DNA of 64,000 nucleotides from Larix kaempferi (GCA_027924585.1 BSBM01000372.1:33474001-33538000); one strand, 5' to 3'. Numbered from the stretch's first letter, positions 32,671-45,008 are shown. Translations and numbers: made by a program. The notes: generated from the letters alone by a model not told the origin.

Positions 32671-34473
32671 GTGGCCCTAGAGCATAGCTTTGTTAGGCAG
32701 GATAGAAGGAAGAATAATATAGATTCAATGAAGCCGGGGGATTACATAGATGTCAACATTGGAACAAATAAGGACCCAAAAATGATAAAAATTGGAAAAG
32801 ATACTTCTGAAAAGGAAAGGAACGACTTAATCAATCTTGTCAAAGAGTATAAGGATGTGTTTGCTTTCACTTATGACGAACTTAAAGCATATCGAGAAGA
32901 TGTATTCCAACACAATATACCTCTCAAATAGGAAATTAAAGAAGTTAAACCTTTTCGACAAAAATTAAGACAAATCAACCCCAAGTTAGCACCAACAGTT
33001 AAAAATGAGCTTGAGAAGATATTGGTTGTTGGGATCATTGCACCAACAAGACACTCATCTTGGTGCTCTATCTTGGTGGTTGTGAGAAAGAAGAATGGGA
33101 GCATAAGGATATGTATAGATTTTCGAAATATAAACATAGCTTGTCAGAAGGACAATTATCCGTTGTCGAATATGGAGACTCTTCTTGAAAGAGTGATAGG
33201 AGCTGAAATGATGTCCATGCTAAATGGATTCTCAGGTTATAATCAGGTAGTGATCCAAAAGGAAGACATACATAAGACTACTCTCACCACACCCTAGGGC
33301 ACTTTTGAATATTTGAGGATGCCTTTCGGTTTGTTGAATGCAAGGGCCACCTTCCAAAGGGCCATGGACTATGCATTCAATGAGTTGATAGGGAAGATCA
33401 TAGAAATTTATCAGGATGATTTAACGATTTTTTCAAAACAAAGGACAAGTTGTATAAGTCACCTTAAGCAAGTATTCGAAAGATGTAGCAAATATGGTAT
33501 TTCCTTGAATCTAACAAAATCTGTCCTAGGCATTGATGAAGGGAAACTTTTAGGACATATTATTTCAAAAGATGGAGTGGATCCTGAAAGAATTGAGGCT
33601 ATTAAGAATATCCCTTTGCCTAAAAATGTCAGATATCTCCAGTCCTTTAATGGACACATGAACTTCATAAGAAGATTCATTCCTAACTTAGCAGAATTAA
33701 TGAAGCCAACCCAAAAGTTATTAAAAAAGAATGCTAAGTTTGAGTGGACTAATGAGGGAAGAGAGGCTTTTAAATGTATCAAAGAGGCCATCACTAGATC
33801 ACCAGTCTTAGTTAGCCCCGACTATTCTAAAGACTTCCTTATCTTTTCCTTTGCATCTAAAGATACTATTGCGGGGGTTTTGCTCCAGAAGAACAATGAA
33901 AGATTTGAGCAACCCACCGCTTTCATGAGCCGAGCATTGCATGATTCTGAGTTGAAGTATACAACTATGGAAAAGCAGGCTTATGTCTTGGTAAAATCTT
34001 TAAAACATTTTAGGACATATGTTGGTTACTCAAAGATAATTGGTTATGTACCTCATGCAGAAGTGAAAGATATATTGTCTCAACAAGATTGTTTAGGCAT
34101 AAGGGGTAGGTGGGTCTCTAAAATTCAAGAGTATGACATAGAGATTAGGCCCACAAAATTAATCAAAGGTCAAGGTCTAGCCAAGATGTTAACTCAAGGA
34201 AATGAAGAGGCCCTAGGGATGGTATGTCAGAATGACCAGTCAACACTAGTCATGTCTCCAGAACTTCAACGTCTAGATCATCATTGGTACTCGGATATAA
34301 TCTTCTTTCTCCTTAACCTTACATGCCCAGATCATCTTAAAGGTCATAAAAGAAAGGCTCTAAGGTTAAAAGCCGTCAATTATTGCATCACTCATGAAGG
34401 ATTAGGTTGGAGGAACCTTGACGGAATAATTCTCCGATGTGTAAATGAGGAAGAATCTAAACAACTCTGCTGA
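32671..34473 (+). pseudogene. Gypsy D reverse transcriptase and second RNase H
   Basis: The frame opens after the upstream RNase H and is cut by a TAG at 32929 (after NIPLK) and another near 33296. There TTP-stop-GTFEYLRMPFGL shows a lost Trp (TGG to TAG). RT motifs are VVRKKNGSIRICIDFRNINI, MLNGFSGYNQV (the first catalytic Asp has become Asn) and IYQDDLTIFSK (the YxDD pair). Connection and canonical gypsy RNase H follow (FEWTNEGREAFKCIKEAI, FSFASKDTIAGVLLQ, then ELKYTTMEKQAY), and the frame ends at 34473. Some catalytic residues are lost, so it is inactive. Confidence 0.88.
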
Positions 34474-35445
34474 GTTTCATGCATGATTTTGTGGAGGGAA
34501 TTATGCATCAGACACAACAACCCACAAGATCCTTAGAGCAGGTTATTACCAGCCCTCCTTGTTTGTAGATGTGCATAAATTTGTAAGGAGTTGTCAGCAA
34601 TGCCAATTGTTCACTGGGAAACAAAGGCTAGCATCCTTGCTTTTGCAACCAGTTGTGGTATTAGCCCCTTTCCAACAATTGGGACTTGATTTCATAAGGC
34701 AATTTAAAGACAATTCAAGTAATGGGTTTACTTGGATTCTTACAGCAACTAACTATTTCACCAAGTGGGTAAAAACAATACCCACCAAAAAGGATACTAA
34801 TAAGGTTGTTATGGATTTCCTAGAAGATAGGATCATCACAAGATTTGGTGTTCCAGCTAAAATAACAACTGACAATAACAAAGCCCTTAGTTCAACAGAG
34901 TTCACATCATTTTGCTTAAGTATGGCATTGTCCTATCCCACTCATCCAACTAGTATCCCCAGGGTAATGGCCTTGCAGAGTCAAGCAATAAAAACTTAAT
35001 GACCGTTCTTAAGAAAACAGTTGGAAATAACAAGAAGTCTTGGGATAGCAAAATCAAGTATGCACTTTGGGCTAACAAAATAACTAAGAAACATGCAACT
35101 GGAAAGACTCCTTTCGAGTTAGTATATGGTTCAACTATCTCATTGCCCATCAATCTTTAGCTGTCAGTGTATCGGATGCTTCAAGATTATGGTTCAAAAG
35201 AGGATGCCATGCCCAATAGAGTAAATCAGTTGATTGAATTGGATGAAAGCCAAAGGAATGCCCTTGACCAGAGTATTAGAAATCAAGACAAGGTTAAAAG
35301 GACATTTGACAAGTCTACAAGACCGAGGCCTTTCCAGATTGGAGATATAGTTTTATTATGCGATAAACAAAGGGAAAAGCCATGCAAGCATGGGAAGTTC
35401 GATAGCCTCTGGATGGGGCCATTCATCATCTACGATGATATCTAA
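34474..35445 (+). pseudogene. Gypsy D integrase, frameshifted
   Basis: A shift at about 34473 leads into the integrase zinc-binding part: FCGGNYAS (one His changed to Asn) and, in the frame starting 34559, CQQC (C12, C15). Core Asp residues are in GLDFIRQF (D44) and TTDNNKAL (D105). A shift near 34950 continues with PQGNGLAESSNKNLMTVLKK, which carries the catalytic Glu. The C-terminal part runs to 35445 (RPFQIGDIVLLCDKQREKP, then FDSLWMGPFIIYDD). The order after RT confirms Ty3/gypsy. There is no chromodomain. Confidence 0.85.
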
Positions 35446-35693
35446 TGCCCATGGGGGCATTATCAAGGCTTCTCTAAACCCTTTTCCTTTTGTATCATAG
35501 TTTATTTTTGTATATTATTTATGTACCATAGTTTTTGTATATTATTTTGTACATTATGTTGCAACTTACATTTCATTTGGCTTTAATCCATATGTATATG
35601 GAATTGATGCACTTTAATTGTTTGCAGGAGACAAATATTATGGGATTCTCACCCACTCTTTTCGATTGAAAATCAGTCGAGTGCACGTCCCGC
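35446..35693. other. Gypsy D 3' untranslated region
   Basis: It is T-rich, with a local doubling of ATAGTTTATTTTTGTATATT / ATAGTTTTTGTATATTATT. No clear polypurine tract precedes the 3' LTR. Confidence 0.5.
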
Positions 35694-38600
35694 AATCCAC
35701 TAAGTTGCACTTAGGGGATTTCCAGTGAGCCACCAAGGATCAAAACAAGTCAATTGTTCCCACTCAGTGCTCAAAAGTTCCATGGTTTTATTAGGACCGG
35801 TTGTGGTTCCTTTTTCTTTTTCGCATGTTCACACCCCCTTGGGGGAATTGTAATAAATGATGTAGCATGATGGTCTTTTGTAAAAGGGATTGGCCTTCTT
35901 GGGACTTAGTCATCAAACTAATCACCCTTGAGTGTTTTTTCCCCTGTTAATTATGCGACGCTTTTTAGCGACACATAATTTCTAAGTTTTTCACTCAAAA
36001 TCCTCCAAAGCCGAGGTGGTGAAAATGATGATTAGGCCTTGAAAAGGTTATTAAAGCATAGAGTCTTATGTATAATACAATGCTAGTCATAATCCCAAAG
36101 TCTTGTGAGCATGCGCTAAGTGCCCCTTAGGATTTTTTTAATTTTCTAGTTTTTTAATAAAATCATCGATAATGTGTATTTTAATTGTAAAGTTTCAAAG
36201 GTCATAATAGTAGGTCTAGGGGGGCAAATTTGTCATGGGAATGCTCGTTTTTGGACCCAGAGCCCCCACTTAACCCCTAAACCCACTTCTTATAATCTAA
36301 TTGGTGATTTTCAATTACAAATTTTGATTTTCTCTTGAAAATGACATTTTGGGTCAAATGATTGGAAAATATGGAGAAAATCCAATTCTTAAAGCAAAGG
36401 GAGCTTGTCTCTGAGGTGTCCAAGTTGGTTGGCATCTTGTCTGGGTCAATGAATGAGTTGTTGGAGCATCTTTTCCAACTCATAATGTGGATTTCAGTGG
36501 TTTCTAAGTTTGAGGAGAGAATCTCTCCAAGAGAGGGAAAAATTCCCCATAAGGGTGAGTCGTTGGAGCTTGATTTGACATATGGCAGCCTCCCATGAGT
36601 GTTTGGGACACCTCATGGGAGGTGGCAGCTCCATTTCTCACATGAAAGACACTTGCCACACTCTCTAAAACCCCCCATCCACCTCCTCCATTGGGAATTT
36701 CACCCTCCAAGGGTTTGGAGCCCAATTTTTCTATAAAAGCGAGCCATTTCTCTTCTCTACGATGGAAGCAAGGAACCTCTGCTCTTGTGATGTATTGTTG
36801 TTATTATTTGATAAATAAAGTTGTGGCTTTGGAGGTCCAAACTGTGCAAGATTTCTCATGAATGCGAATGTTGGGCTCTAATCAGGGTGATATTTAGCTT
36901 GTTGCTTTCTTCTTTACAAGTTTGTAGATTTTCTATCTAGCTTAGAAGTCCATTCTTGGCTCATAGAGTAAACATTTAAAGGCTTAATTTGTTTATTTGT
37001 GTTTGATTTTCTGAGATTATAGAGTAACAATCTATAGTCGGTAATACTTATGTTCTTTTTATCTCATTTAATTAATTACACTAGATTGATCTCACTTGTT
37101 TAAAGGTTTTTGTAGCTTGCAGATCATCTTAGGTGAAGAAGAAGTGCGAGTTCGGTTGCATCCCTTTTCTCTTCATATAATATTTTTGCATCTAACACTT
37201 CTTGTATTACAGGCATCTCCACGTCCTCACAAAGATTCAAGTTGGAGCTTGAGACATTCTCTTCTTCTCTTTAAAAATTAAACTCTCTTTCTGGTTACAT
37301 TTAGAACAAGCTTAGATTTCCTTAAAACGTTTATCATACATTTCTTAGCTTGGTCATATTTCTAGATCTAAAAGTGCTTTTACTTGCAAGTATAAGCTTA
37401 GATCTAGTTCCATTTACTTAGTATTTAAAGTAGTGTAGTTTCTCTACTTTTTGCAAGTATTTGTTGTATAATCGTTGATGTATTTTATACACCAATCCAC
37501 TAATCCTTGCACTTTTAGTTTGCTGGTTTTTAGCAAGTTGAAAGAAAAAGATGATGAATTTTGGGCTAAAATATCCATAAAGTGAACCGTTTGAAGCACC
37601 AAGACCCACTTCCTATTCATATTCTTGTTCTTTCATTCTTCTAGCTTTATTGTAAGCATTTTTGATCCATTTTTCAAGAATCAGAGATATTCTTTTTAAA
37701 GAAAAACTATCCAATAATATTAATAAAAAGCAAGTGGGATTTAAGGTTCCCACAACCCCCTTCCCCCATTTGGGGGAAGCCTGTATTTTTTTTGGTTTCT
37801 TGCTTTAGAGTAGTTTTGTTTTCCTTTATTTCTTGCAATAAGTTAGATCAATCAATATCTTGCTTTCCTTTTTTCTTTTGCAAGTAAGTGAACCTAGCTC
37901 GTTGCCACGAATTATGCTCTCTCCACCACTTAAAGAGGTGTCGATTAGTGGTGGATGACGAGAAAAGTGACACATAATCTGTGGTTTTAGTATAATATTT
38001 CTCTACGTTATTTTCACTTGCTTATTTGGTACTTGCAAATATCTTTTTTTGTTTTAAATCGGAATAAACATGTGTTGCAAATTCCACGTATGCCCTTCCC
38101 CTCTATGGGTTTTTTCCTGATCGTTGGGAAACCAAAAACAATTTGCAACACTTCTTTAATCTTCCACATTTTAAATTAAACAACTCACCGTAATAAAACA
38201 AACCACCCTCAACATAGTGGAAATCCAGCGCTACGAATTGAATTTGAGTGGGGAAATTCTTCAGAAGAAGCGGGAACCACTGGAAAGTGATCTCAGGGCC
38301 CCGTTAGGTTAAATCATTGTTGGTGTAGTTTTGAACATCCCCTCAAGACTCCATCCAGCCCACACGTCTCCGTGAGGAGCCACTCCTATTTAATTTTCAG
38401 ACATACTCCTTGTACCTCACTTTATATCTGGAGTTCCCCATTCCCGTAAAACAAATTCCATCATTAATAATTTAAAAGTGACCAAGATCATATTGCAAAA
38501 CATTTACAATTTTATCTCAGCAATGCAGTACTTTATTTGTCTCCATTGGCACTGATATCTATTGGCAACAATACTTTATATTTGCTTAATATCAGTTCAT

Positions 38601-38922
38601 TGGTGTTGCTTATTCCTTATATGCTGATGTTATCTTTTATATGTCATTGAAATATTTCTTATTTTTGCAATAATCTTGATTCAGTAATTCACTTTGAAAA
38701 ACTCATAAAAGACTCACTTCCATCCTTAACAACTAAAACATTTAGAAGACCCTTAGCAACTCTTTTCTAGGGACCACCCCACCTGGCTTCGTTAGGAGTT
38801 TGCCTAAACGGAGGAGTTAGGATTACCTGACAGCACCTGGCTCGAGACTTGCCCACAACGACACACCTAGCAGCTTGAAGATTTCGGTTGCGCTAACCCC
38901 CGGTGTGCATCCGGCGGCAATA
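35694..38922 (+). repeat. 3' LTR of gypsy D
   Basis: It runs from AATCCACTAAGTTGCACTTAG to CCGGCGGCAATA and carries a TATA box near 36732 (CTATAAAAG). It matches 26415-29736 apart from the 97-bp duplication and scattered substitutions. Confidence 0.85.
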
Positions 38923-39434
38923 GGGTCCAGCATCAGTCTTTAAGGATGATCTTTCTGTACTTTGTAAGCTAGTTGTTTACTCTCTGAAGCTGTTAAAGCT
39001 GTGTATTTCGTTTTTAAACATAGTAAAAAAATTAAACATGCAAGAAAATTGGTTTCGCCATGGAAAGTGTCGTGTAATAAATTGCTTTCATAAACACAGG
39101 TACACAAGAATGGTAGGAATACAAGCTGTGTCTTTTTGAAGATAGGATGGCAATACACAGTAAACTCTGGCTGAACCACTTATGAAAAAGGAATTGGGCC
39201 CAGCATCAGTCTTTAAGGATGATCTTTCTGTACTTTGCAAGCTAGTTGTTTACTCTCTGAAGCTGTTAAAGTTGCGTCTCTCGTTTTTAAACACAGTAAA
39301 AAAATTAAACAGGCAAGAAAATTATTAGTGATCTTCTAATACAAATATTTTGAATTTTATACCTATAAGATTCGCCCACTACACCATTCTTATTTAGACA
39401 TTACATTCCTTAAAATTTGTCATGCAATTAATTA
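38923..39434. repeat. Host degenerate tandem repeat, right part
   Basis: It resumes the unit broken by gypsy D (GGGTCCAGCATCAGTCTTTA at 38923). A near copy starts at about 39197 (GGGCCCAGCATCAGTCTTTA), giving a period of about 274 bp here. Confidence 0.75.
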
Positions 39435-40050
39435 TAGAGCAATCATCACTAGATGTAATTTATTTGACTGGACCAAATAGGTGACTAGCCACTGTACACT
39501 TTCCAATAGCACAAATAGAAAATCAATTATTTTCCTAATAAGGAAAATGCTGTGTAATAAATTGTTTTCATAACCACAGGTATCCATTCGGTAACTATCT
39601 CTTCGAAACTTTTTGCATTTAGAGTTTAGTTAAAGTTCCAACTAACTGCAGTAAAACATGACAACAACAATACACCTCATTACAAATTCATATGAAACAA
39701 GCTCCGGAGAAGTTCAAAGTAACAAAAATGGCTGGAGACAAGTAGAGCAATCATCACTAGATGTAATTTATTTGACTGGACCAAATAGGTGACTAGCCAC
39801 TGTACACTTTCCAATAGCACAAATAGAAAATCAATTATTTTCCTAATAAGGAAAATGCTGTGTAATAAATTGTTTTCATAACCACAGGTATCCATTCGGT
39901 AACTATCTCTTCGAAACTTTTTGCATTTAGAGTTTAGTTAAAGTTCCAACTAACTGCAGTAAAACATGACAACAACAATACACCTCATTACAAATTCATA
40001 TGAAACAAGCTCCGGAGAAGTTCAAAGTAACAAAAATGGCTGGAGACAAG
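39435..40050. repeat. Perfect 308-bp tandem duplication
   Basis: Units 39435-39742 and 39743-40050 both start TAGAGCAATCATCACTAGAT and end GCTGGAGACAAG. I found no difference between them by eye, unlike every other repeat here. It is either very recent or an assembly artefact. Confidence 0.9.
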
Positions 40051-40492
40051 TAGAACAGAATGCTCATATTTATTGTGAATATTTAATAATACAGATAAGT
40101 AGATCACATGCATACCAATGTCATCGGAAACACTTACCCCATTGTGACAAGGCCACATTTTGCAAGAACAGCAGTAACTGAAGAACTGCCTGTCAAGGAA
40201 ACATTATGAAGTTCTGAATAGTACTAGAGAAAGAACAAATAATTAGATTTACTTGCCAAACTTCTCGACACCTGACTCATAATGCAATGACTATCTAGCG
40301 AAACATATCCAATTCATGTGACAAATACACAAGGACAAACAAACAACAAACTCGGCAAAAATGCTCTGGAAAAGCTAGATAAACAACACTAAAGTTTCCA
40401 AACGGTAGGTCTTATACAGATGCATCTACAACAGTGCATTCTTATTGGAAAAATATCTCTAAAATGAAATGTGTAGAAAATTTCAGGTTGAA

Positions 40493-41380
40493 TCAATCAG
40501 GCTTTTCCTTTTCAGCTTCAGTTGAAATTGGCCCTGCAAGCTTCTCTTCATTTGCCTCTAGCTTTTCATCTTACTTTCCCTCCACTTTGATTTCATCCTT
40601 TAATTCATCTTTCTTATCACCAACCTTTAAACTTTTATAAAGTTCATCAGCTGATTCTGTAGCTTCCTTGCTCTCTTCTGTAATCTTAACTTCAGATTCA
40701 GCAATATCTTAAATATCTCTAGACTTTTTAGCATCTGCGTTCAGAAAGTACAGTTAAAAGTATTTTTATAAATAACATCAAGTCTTCAATTTAGGTTTAG
40801 AGAGTATGATAATGCAGAGAAAAAACCCACACAAAATTATGTAACATGAGTATTCACAAGATGAAACTATACAGATTTCAAGAAGAAGAATTAGTATTTC
40901 CATCCCCACAATTAATCATTGATACTGCTTGTTAATAAAGTTCAAATTAGCCATCCCTTTTAACTTTGCAGGAAATCCAAACTGTATTGTATTGAGAAAG
41001 TAGTTTTCCTTGCAAAAAACTTGAGAAACGAACACTGCAAAAACAAACCCCAGGTACAATCCTAAAAAAGCCTTCAGCCCTGCACTCAATACCCATTTAT
41101 CAAAAACCTAGAAAGACCAATGAATCCCAAGGCTGAGATAATAACAGAGTGCATCAGATATATGCTCAATTGGGCCGTAATACATCAATCCTAGAAGATT
41201 GGATATATGTAATACAGCACATTGACATTTAAATGGTTAGCACATATTTTAAATGTCTCGTATTGTCTCATGACCAACCAGACCTTTGTAGCTTCCTTTT
41301 GCTCGAGTAACTTTACTGTTTCTACACCACGCTCCTTCCATTGCTTCGCATCCTTGTCAAACCTATAAAGCTTGGCGTTC
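40493..41380 (-). pseudogene. RANBP1: Broken Ran-binding protein 1 gene (RanBP1-like)
   Basis: RanBP1 is a cytosolic Ran-GTP-binding protein that helps RanGAP release Ran in nuclear transport. The 5' exon here (41380 down to about 41240) follows a good acceptor (TTTGACTCTGCAG). It reads LYRFDKDAKQWKERG, VKLLEQKEATKV, LVMRQ and FKICANHL, the first half of the Ran-binding domain. The last exon (40734-40493, acceptor CTTTCTGAACGCAG) encodes a Lys/Glu-rich tail (ESADELYKSLKVGDKKDEL) ending EKEKPD-stop, like plant RanBP1 tails, but has two in-frame TAA codons, probably from CAA. The exon for the second half of the domain (WHA...DGELKDE...CIRF in the family) is not found between them. Hence a pseudogene. 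Confidence 0.75.
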
Positions 41381-41840
41381 CTGCAGAGTCAAACATATAC
41401 AAAAGAATGGGAACAGTAATAAACCGTGAACTGCATTGAGAATCATTGTAAGAGCCCATGGCATCCATTAAGAAAACGTCAGTGGTAACCCACCATAGTT
41501 AGAACAAGATCAGCAGCTCATTAAAAAAAAAATCACTGATAGTTGACTTGTTGCATGAACCCAAATAGATAATAGATAGCCCATCAAATGCATCCAAAAA
41601 TAGATTACCAACAGCATATCAAAAACACGAGATAGTACTTAATAGAACCACAAAAGATCCTCCAAAAAAGCTCAATAATAGCATCATACACATAAGAATA
41701 CAAATCATCGACTATCTAATAACAAAAGAATGCTCGTCACATACATCACTATAAAGGAAAACAAATCGACAGTCCATCCAAAACATCAGTAACCAACAGA
41801 CAGATGATCCAATAGGCCCCTTTCAGTATTCAATGTCCTA

Positions 41841-42330
41841 TCCAAAAATAAAAAAGGTTACACAAGCTCATCAGATACATACACCCCCGACCAGAACAAC
41901 AGAAAAACTATCACAGGTTCATCAGAGACATTGGTAAAAGGATGGTCTCGTATCCTCCTTTCCAGCATCATCCTCGTTCTCTCTTGAATATTCATCTACT
42001 GCCCGTGTGAGAACAGGATCCTCCTGAGCTCTTGGCATCCCAATACCAGATATTGCACAGGGGCAGCTTGAATGAATTGAATGGATCCAAAAATAAAAAA
42101 GGTTACACAAGCTCATCAGAGACATACACCCCCGACCAGAACAACAGAAAAACTATCACAGGTTCATCAGAGACATTGGTAAAAGGATGGTCTCGTATCC
42201 TCCTTTCCAGCATCATCCTCGTTCTCTCTTGAATTTTCATCTACTGCCCGTGTGAGAACAGGATCCTCCTGAGCTCTTGGCATCCCAATACCAGATATTG
42301 CACAGGAGCAGCTTGAATGAATTGAATGGA
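41841..42330. repeat. 245-bp tandem duplication upstream of the RanBP1-like remnant
   Basis: Copies start TCCAAAAATAAAAAAGGTTA at 41841 and 42086. Both include GGTCTCGTATCCTCCTTTCC and run to GCAGCTTGAATGAATTGAAT. Differences are few. On the minus strand both copies can read GIGMPRAQEDPVLTRAVDEY and ENEDDAGKEDT, an acidic stretch that might be a first exon of the RanBP1-like gene; that link is weak. Confidence 0.85.
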
Positions 42331-42990
42331 TCCAAAATATGCCAGAAACTTGCCAAATATCGGACACAAATGTGAAACCCAATGATTTTGGACAAATATT
42401 TAACTGTGTAAAATGCTTTGAATGCAAAGGGAAGAGAAATACTGGGAGAGTAAGCATATGATAGATGACGAGTCTGCCCATATTTCTTTGAATGTCTCCC
42501 CATAGATTTGATAGGGTTTTGTGAAAGGACTATGTACTGGCTCTGTAAAATCACTCTGTTCAAACCTTGAGGGCCATAATAAACCACCTAGAGAAGGCCT
42601 ACTGTGGCACTGTAGCCTGTAGGTATGAGTACATGCACATCTTAGACCGTGATAAATGTGACTTGTTGCAGGTTTAATGCAACTAATGGAGCCAAGATGA
42701 GAGAGAGAGAGAGAGAACAAGATGGACAATTGAAACTTGGAACCAAGAAAGAGTGATGAATATGCTAGGCACTCCACCAATGAATGATATAAACCATATA
42801 AATGTGCCATCCTGTGCCAAATAAAACAAACATGCTAAGGAAATCATCCACCAGGCAATCTGTATATCCTCAACATATGAATTAAGGTCCCATCGCCAAC
42901 ACATCACCGCAACACAAAGATATCACAATAAATTTGGAGCTCAACGATAATCAATCATTGGAACCCTGCTAGGTTATAGGGGCATAAATA
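42331..42990. other. Non-coding spacer with a GA microsatellite
   Basis: No gene is seen. A (GA)n run lies at about 42699-42716. Confidence 0.6.
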
Positions 42991-42999
42991 AATAACTCT

Positions 43000-44140
43000 A
43001 CACCAGCCACTCTCCTCTAAACATCACGTACCCACCGAAGTGGTTGGATGTACCACGAGAGCAATGTCAGGGAAAGTGTGTGTATCCATAGAATATAATT
43101 TGTATCTGTCTGCTGAATCACCTGTGCCATCGGAAAATGCCTATTGTTTGCAGCTTAATCATGATGATATAACCTCATGCAATATGAGGGGTAACAAGAC
43201 TGTCTATTTGCCTCTGATGATGAGAAGAAGGGTCTACACTCTCAGTTGAGGCCCAGTCAAAGTAAACAAGGCCCTCAAACCTCCAAACCATAAAGAACTG
43301 TGGGTCGAATGAGTGTCCATGAGAGACATCTTGGACAGACTGTCTTGAAAATGGTGACAAAAACACTATCTCTCAAGAAAGGCTATGGACCCATAGCCCT
43401 TGTTGACTTGGAGTTGAAGAGCATGCCTCAAACTAAAATGAGGTCCTAAGAATTGCACTCCCAAGTGTAGGTGATAGTAATCTCGATCTCCTCTCCTTTG
43501 AAAAAGAAGTGATAATCCAAGAGTACCTTCTTCTACTCATTGAAGATCATAACCTTGGCTTTACCCAAGTTGGTTGTTAATTATTGAAGGCCATAGAACA
43601 AAGCCAATGTGTTTAGTTGTCTTTGCAAGCCCTCTATGGATGAGGCCAAGATGATCACATCATTAACAAGAAGCAAAATAGATATCAAAAACCTAGGGAA
43701 GAAGGCACCCATCTCCATCTTTGAAATGCTCATGAAGGAAGGACTCCAACTCATCGATGTATATCCCAAACAAAGTGGGGGGCAAAAGGCATCCCTGCCT
43801 GACCCCAACAATACTCTTGATAAAGTTGGATACCCTGTGAGCTATGCAGAGATGGCCAATAACTGACTTGTATAGATGCATGATGGTGGTCAATAAGGCC
43901 TTGAAGATGTTGATGGCTCTAAGCGTCTGGAAAAGGGCCACCCTAGGGACGCAGTCAAAAGCTTTTTGAAAGTCTACGAAGCAACAATAGACTTTTAGAG
44001 CAATGCCTCGCCTCCTCAATGATAGCACAAAGGGTGAGAATATGGTGGATGGTTTGATGCGTTGGCCTAAACTCGACCTATCCTCTAGCTTGTAGGTGTC
44101 TTCACTCAAGCTCATTAAGGAGTTCATCTTGCTGCAAAAT
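43000..44140 (-). pseudogene. LINE (non-LTR retrotransposon) reverse transcriptase fragment
   Basis: On the minus strand the motifs are FRPTHQTIHHILTLCAIIEE, then after a shift CFVDFQKAFDCVPR (RT motif with its catalytic Asp) and GVRQGCLLPPTLFGIYIDEL. Next comes ISILLLVNDVIILASS, where the usual ADD reads VND, and then the thumb (SIEGLQRQLNTLALF). Further left, remnants of the post-RT region are readable in shifted frames (SLRHALQLQVNKGYGS, VLYGLEV). LINE RT copies the element at its target site. There is no endonuclease domain here and no poly(A) tail seen, so it is an internal fragment. It abuts copia F at about 44150. Confidence 0.8.
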
Positions 44141-44164
44141 ATAGACATTTGAATTAGAGTGGCA

Positions 44165-44888
44165 ACAAGAAAATCCTAGAGAGAAGAAAAGAATCCATAT
44201 TCTTATACCAGGCCTTGGGGGCTTGTTTGAGACCATACAAGGATTTTTTAAGCTTGCACATGTGAAGAGTCCTAGACAAATCTCAGAGGTTACTCCATGT
44301 ATATCTCTTCACGCAAACAAGGATTTTTTAAGCTTGCACATGTGAAGAGTCCTGGACAAATCTTGAAGGTTACTCCATGTATATCGCTTCATGCAAATCT
44401 CCATGAAGAAAGGCACCATTGACATCCATTTGGTGTACTGTCCACTTATGAGATGCAGCTATAGAGAAAACAAGGCAAATAGAATTCATTTCAGCCATGG
44501 GTGCAAAGATTTTAGAATAGTCAATGCTCTTCACTTGAGAAAAAGCTTTAGCAACCAAGTGAGCCTCATATTTGCCTATAGTACCATATGTTGCATACTT
44601 GGTTCGATATACCCACTTGCATTGAACCAATTTTCTATCTTTTGGAAGAGGGACCAAATCCCAAATGTTATTTTTCAACAAGGAATTATATTCATCTTCA
44701 ATGGCTATGTCCCATTCTATAATACCATAGGCCTCATGAAAATCCTTTGGATTTGAAGCACTAGCCATAGATACTCCAAGAGTTCTTTGAAGAGAGGACT
44801 TGGTTCTTCTTTGACCCCAATTAGGAAGTGGAGGAAGAACTTCATCATGTTGTTCATCAAGATCACTATCATTAGCAAGAGAAGTCAA
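44165..44888 (-). pseudogene. Copia F reverse transcriptase, N-terminal half
   Basis: Open from 44888, this reads the acidic hinge (NDSDLDEQHDEVLPPLP), then the RVT_2 domain: EWDIAIEDEYNSLLKNNIWD, LVQCKWVYRTKYATYGTIGK, LVAKAFSQVKSIDYSKIFAP, WTVHQMDVNGAFLHGDLHE (catalytic Asp in MDV). After an 80-bp duplication it continues CKLKKSLYGLKQAPKAWY, then stops at the junction. The YVDD site and RNase H are absent. Confidence 0.85.
44238..44397. repeat. 80-bp tandem duplication inside the copia F RT
   Basis: CAAGGATTTTTTAAGCTTGC starts at 44238 and at 44318. Eighty is not a multiple of three, so the duplication itself shifts the RT frame. Confidence 0.88.
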
Positions 44889-45008
44889 CTCAAAAGAAAG
44901 ATCATATGAAGATGCAAGATGTTGAGGAGGATCCTCATCAAATCAACTAATGTATGTCTGATGAAGAAATATATACAGTTTAACATCTTCTAGGTAGCCA
45001 ACAAAGAT

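Larger units (their letters stand above)
26415..38922 (+). mobile_element. Gypsy D: 12.5-kb Ty3/gypsy element with two RNase H domains
   Basis: Two LTRs (about 26415-29736 and 35694-38922) flank an interior with gag, protease, an RNase H-like domain, RT, the usual gypsy RNase H, and integrase. RT before INT marks Ty3/gypsy, and a second RNase H is the hallmark of the plant Tat-type group. The flanks rejoin as one host repeat unit (AAGGAATT / GGGTCCAGCATC). The terminal 5-10 bp of the LTRs differ, so exact ends and the target duplication (perhaps AGGCT/GGGTC) are uncertain. Stops and frameshifts in gag, RT and INT make it defective. Confidence 0.88.
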
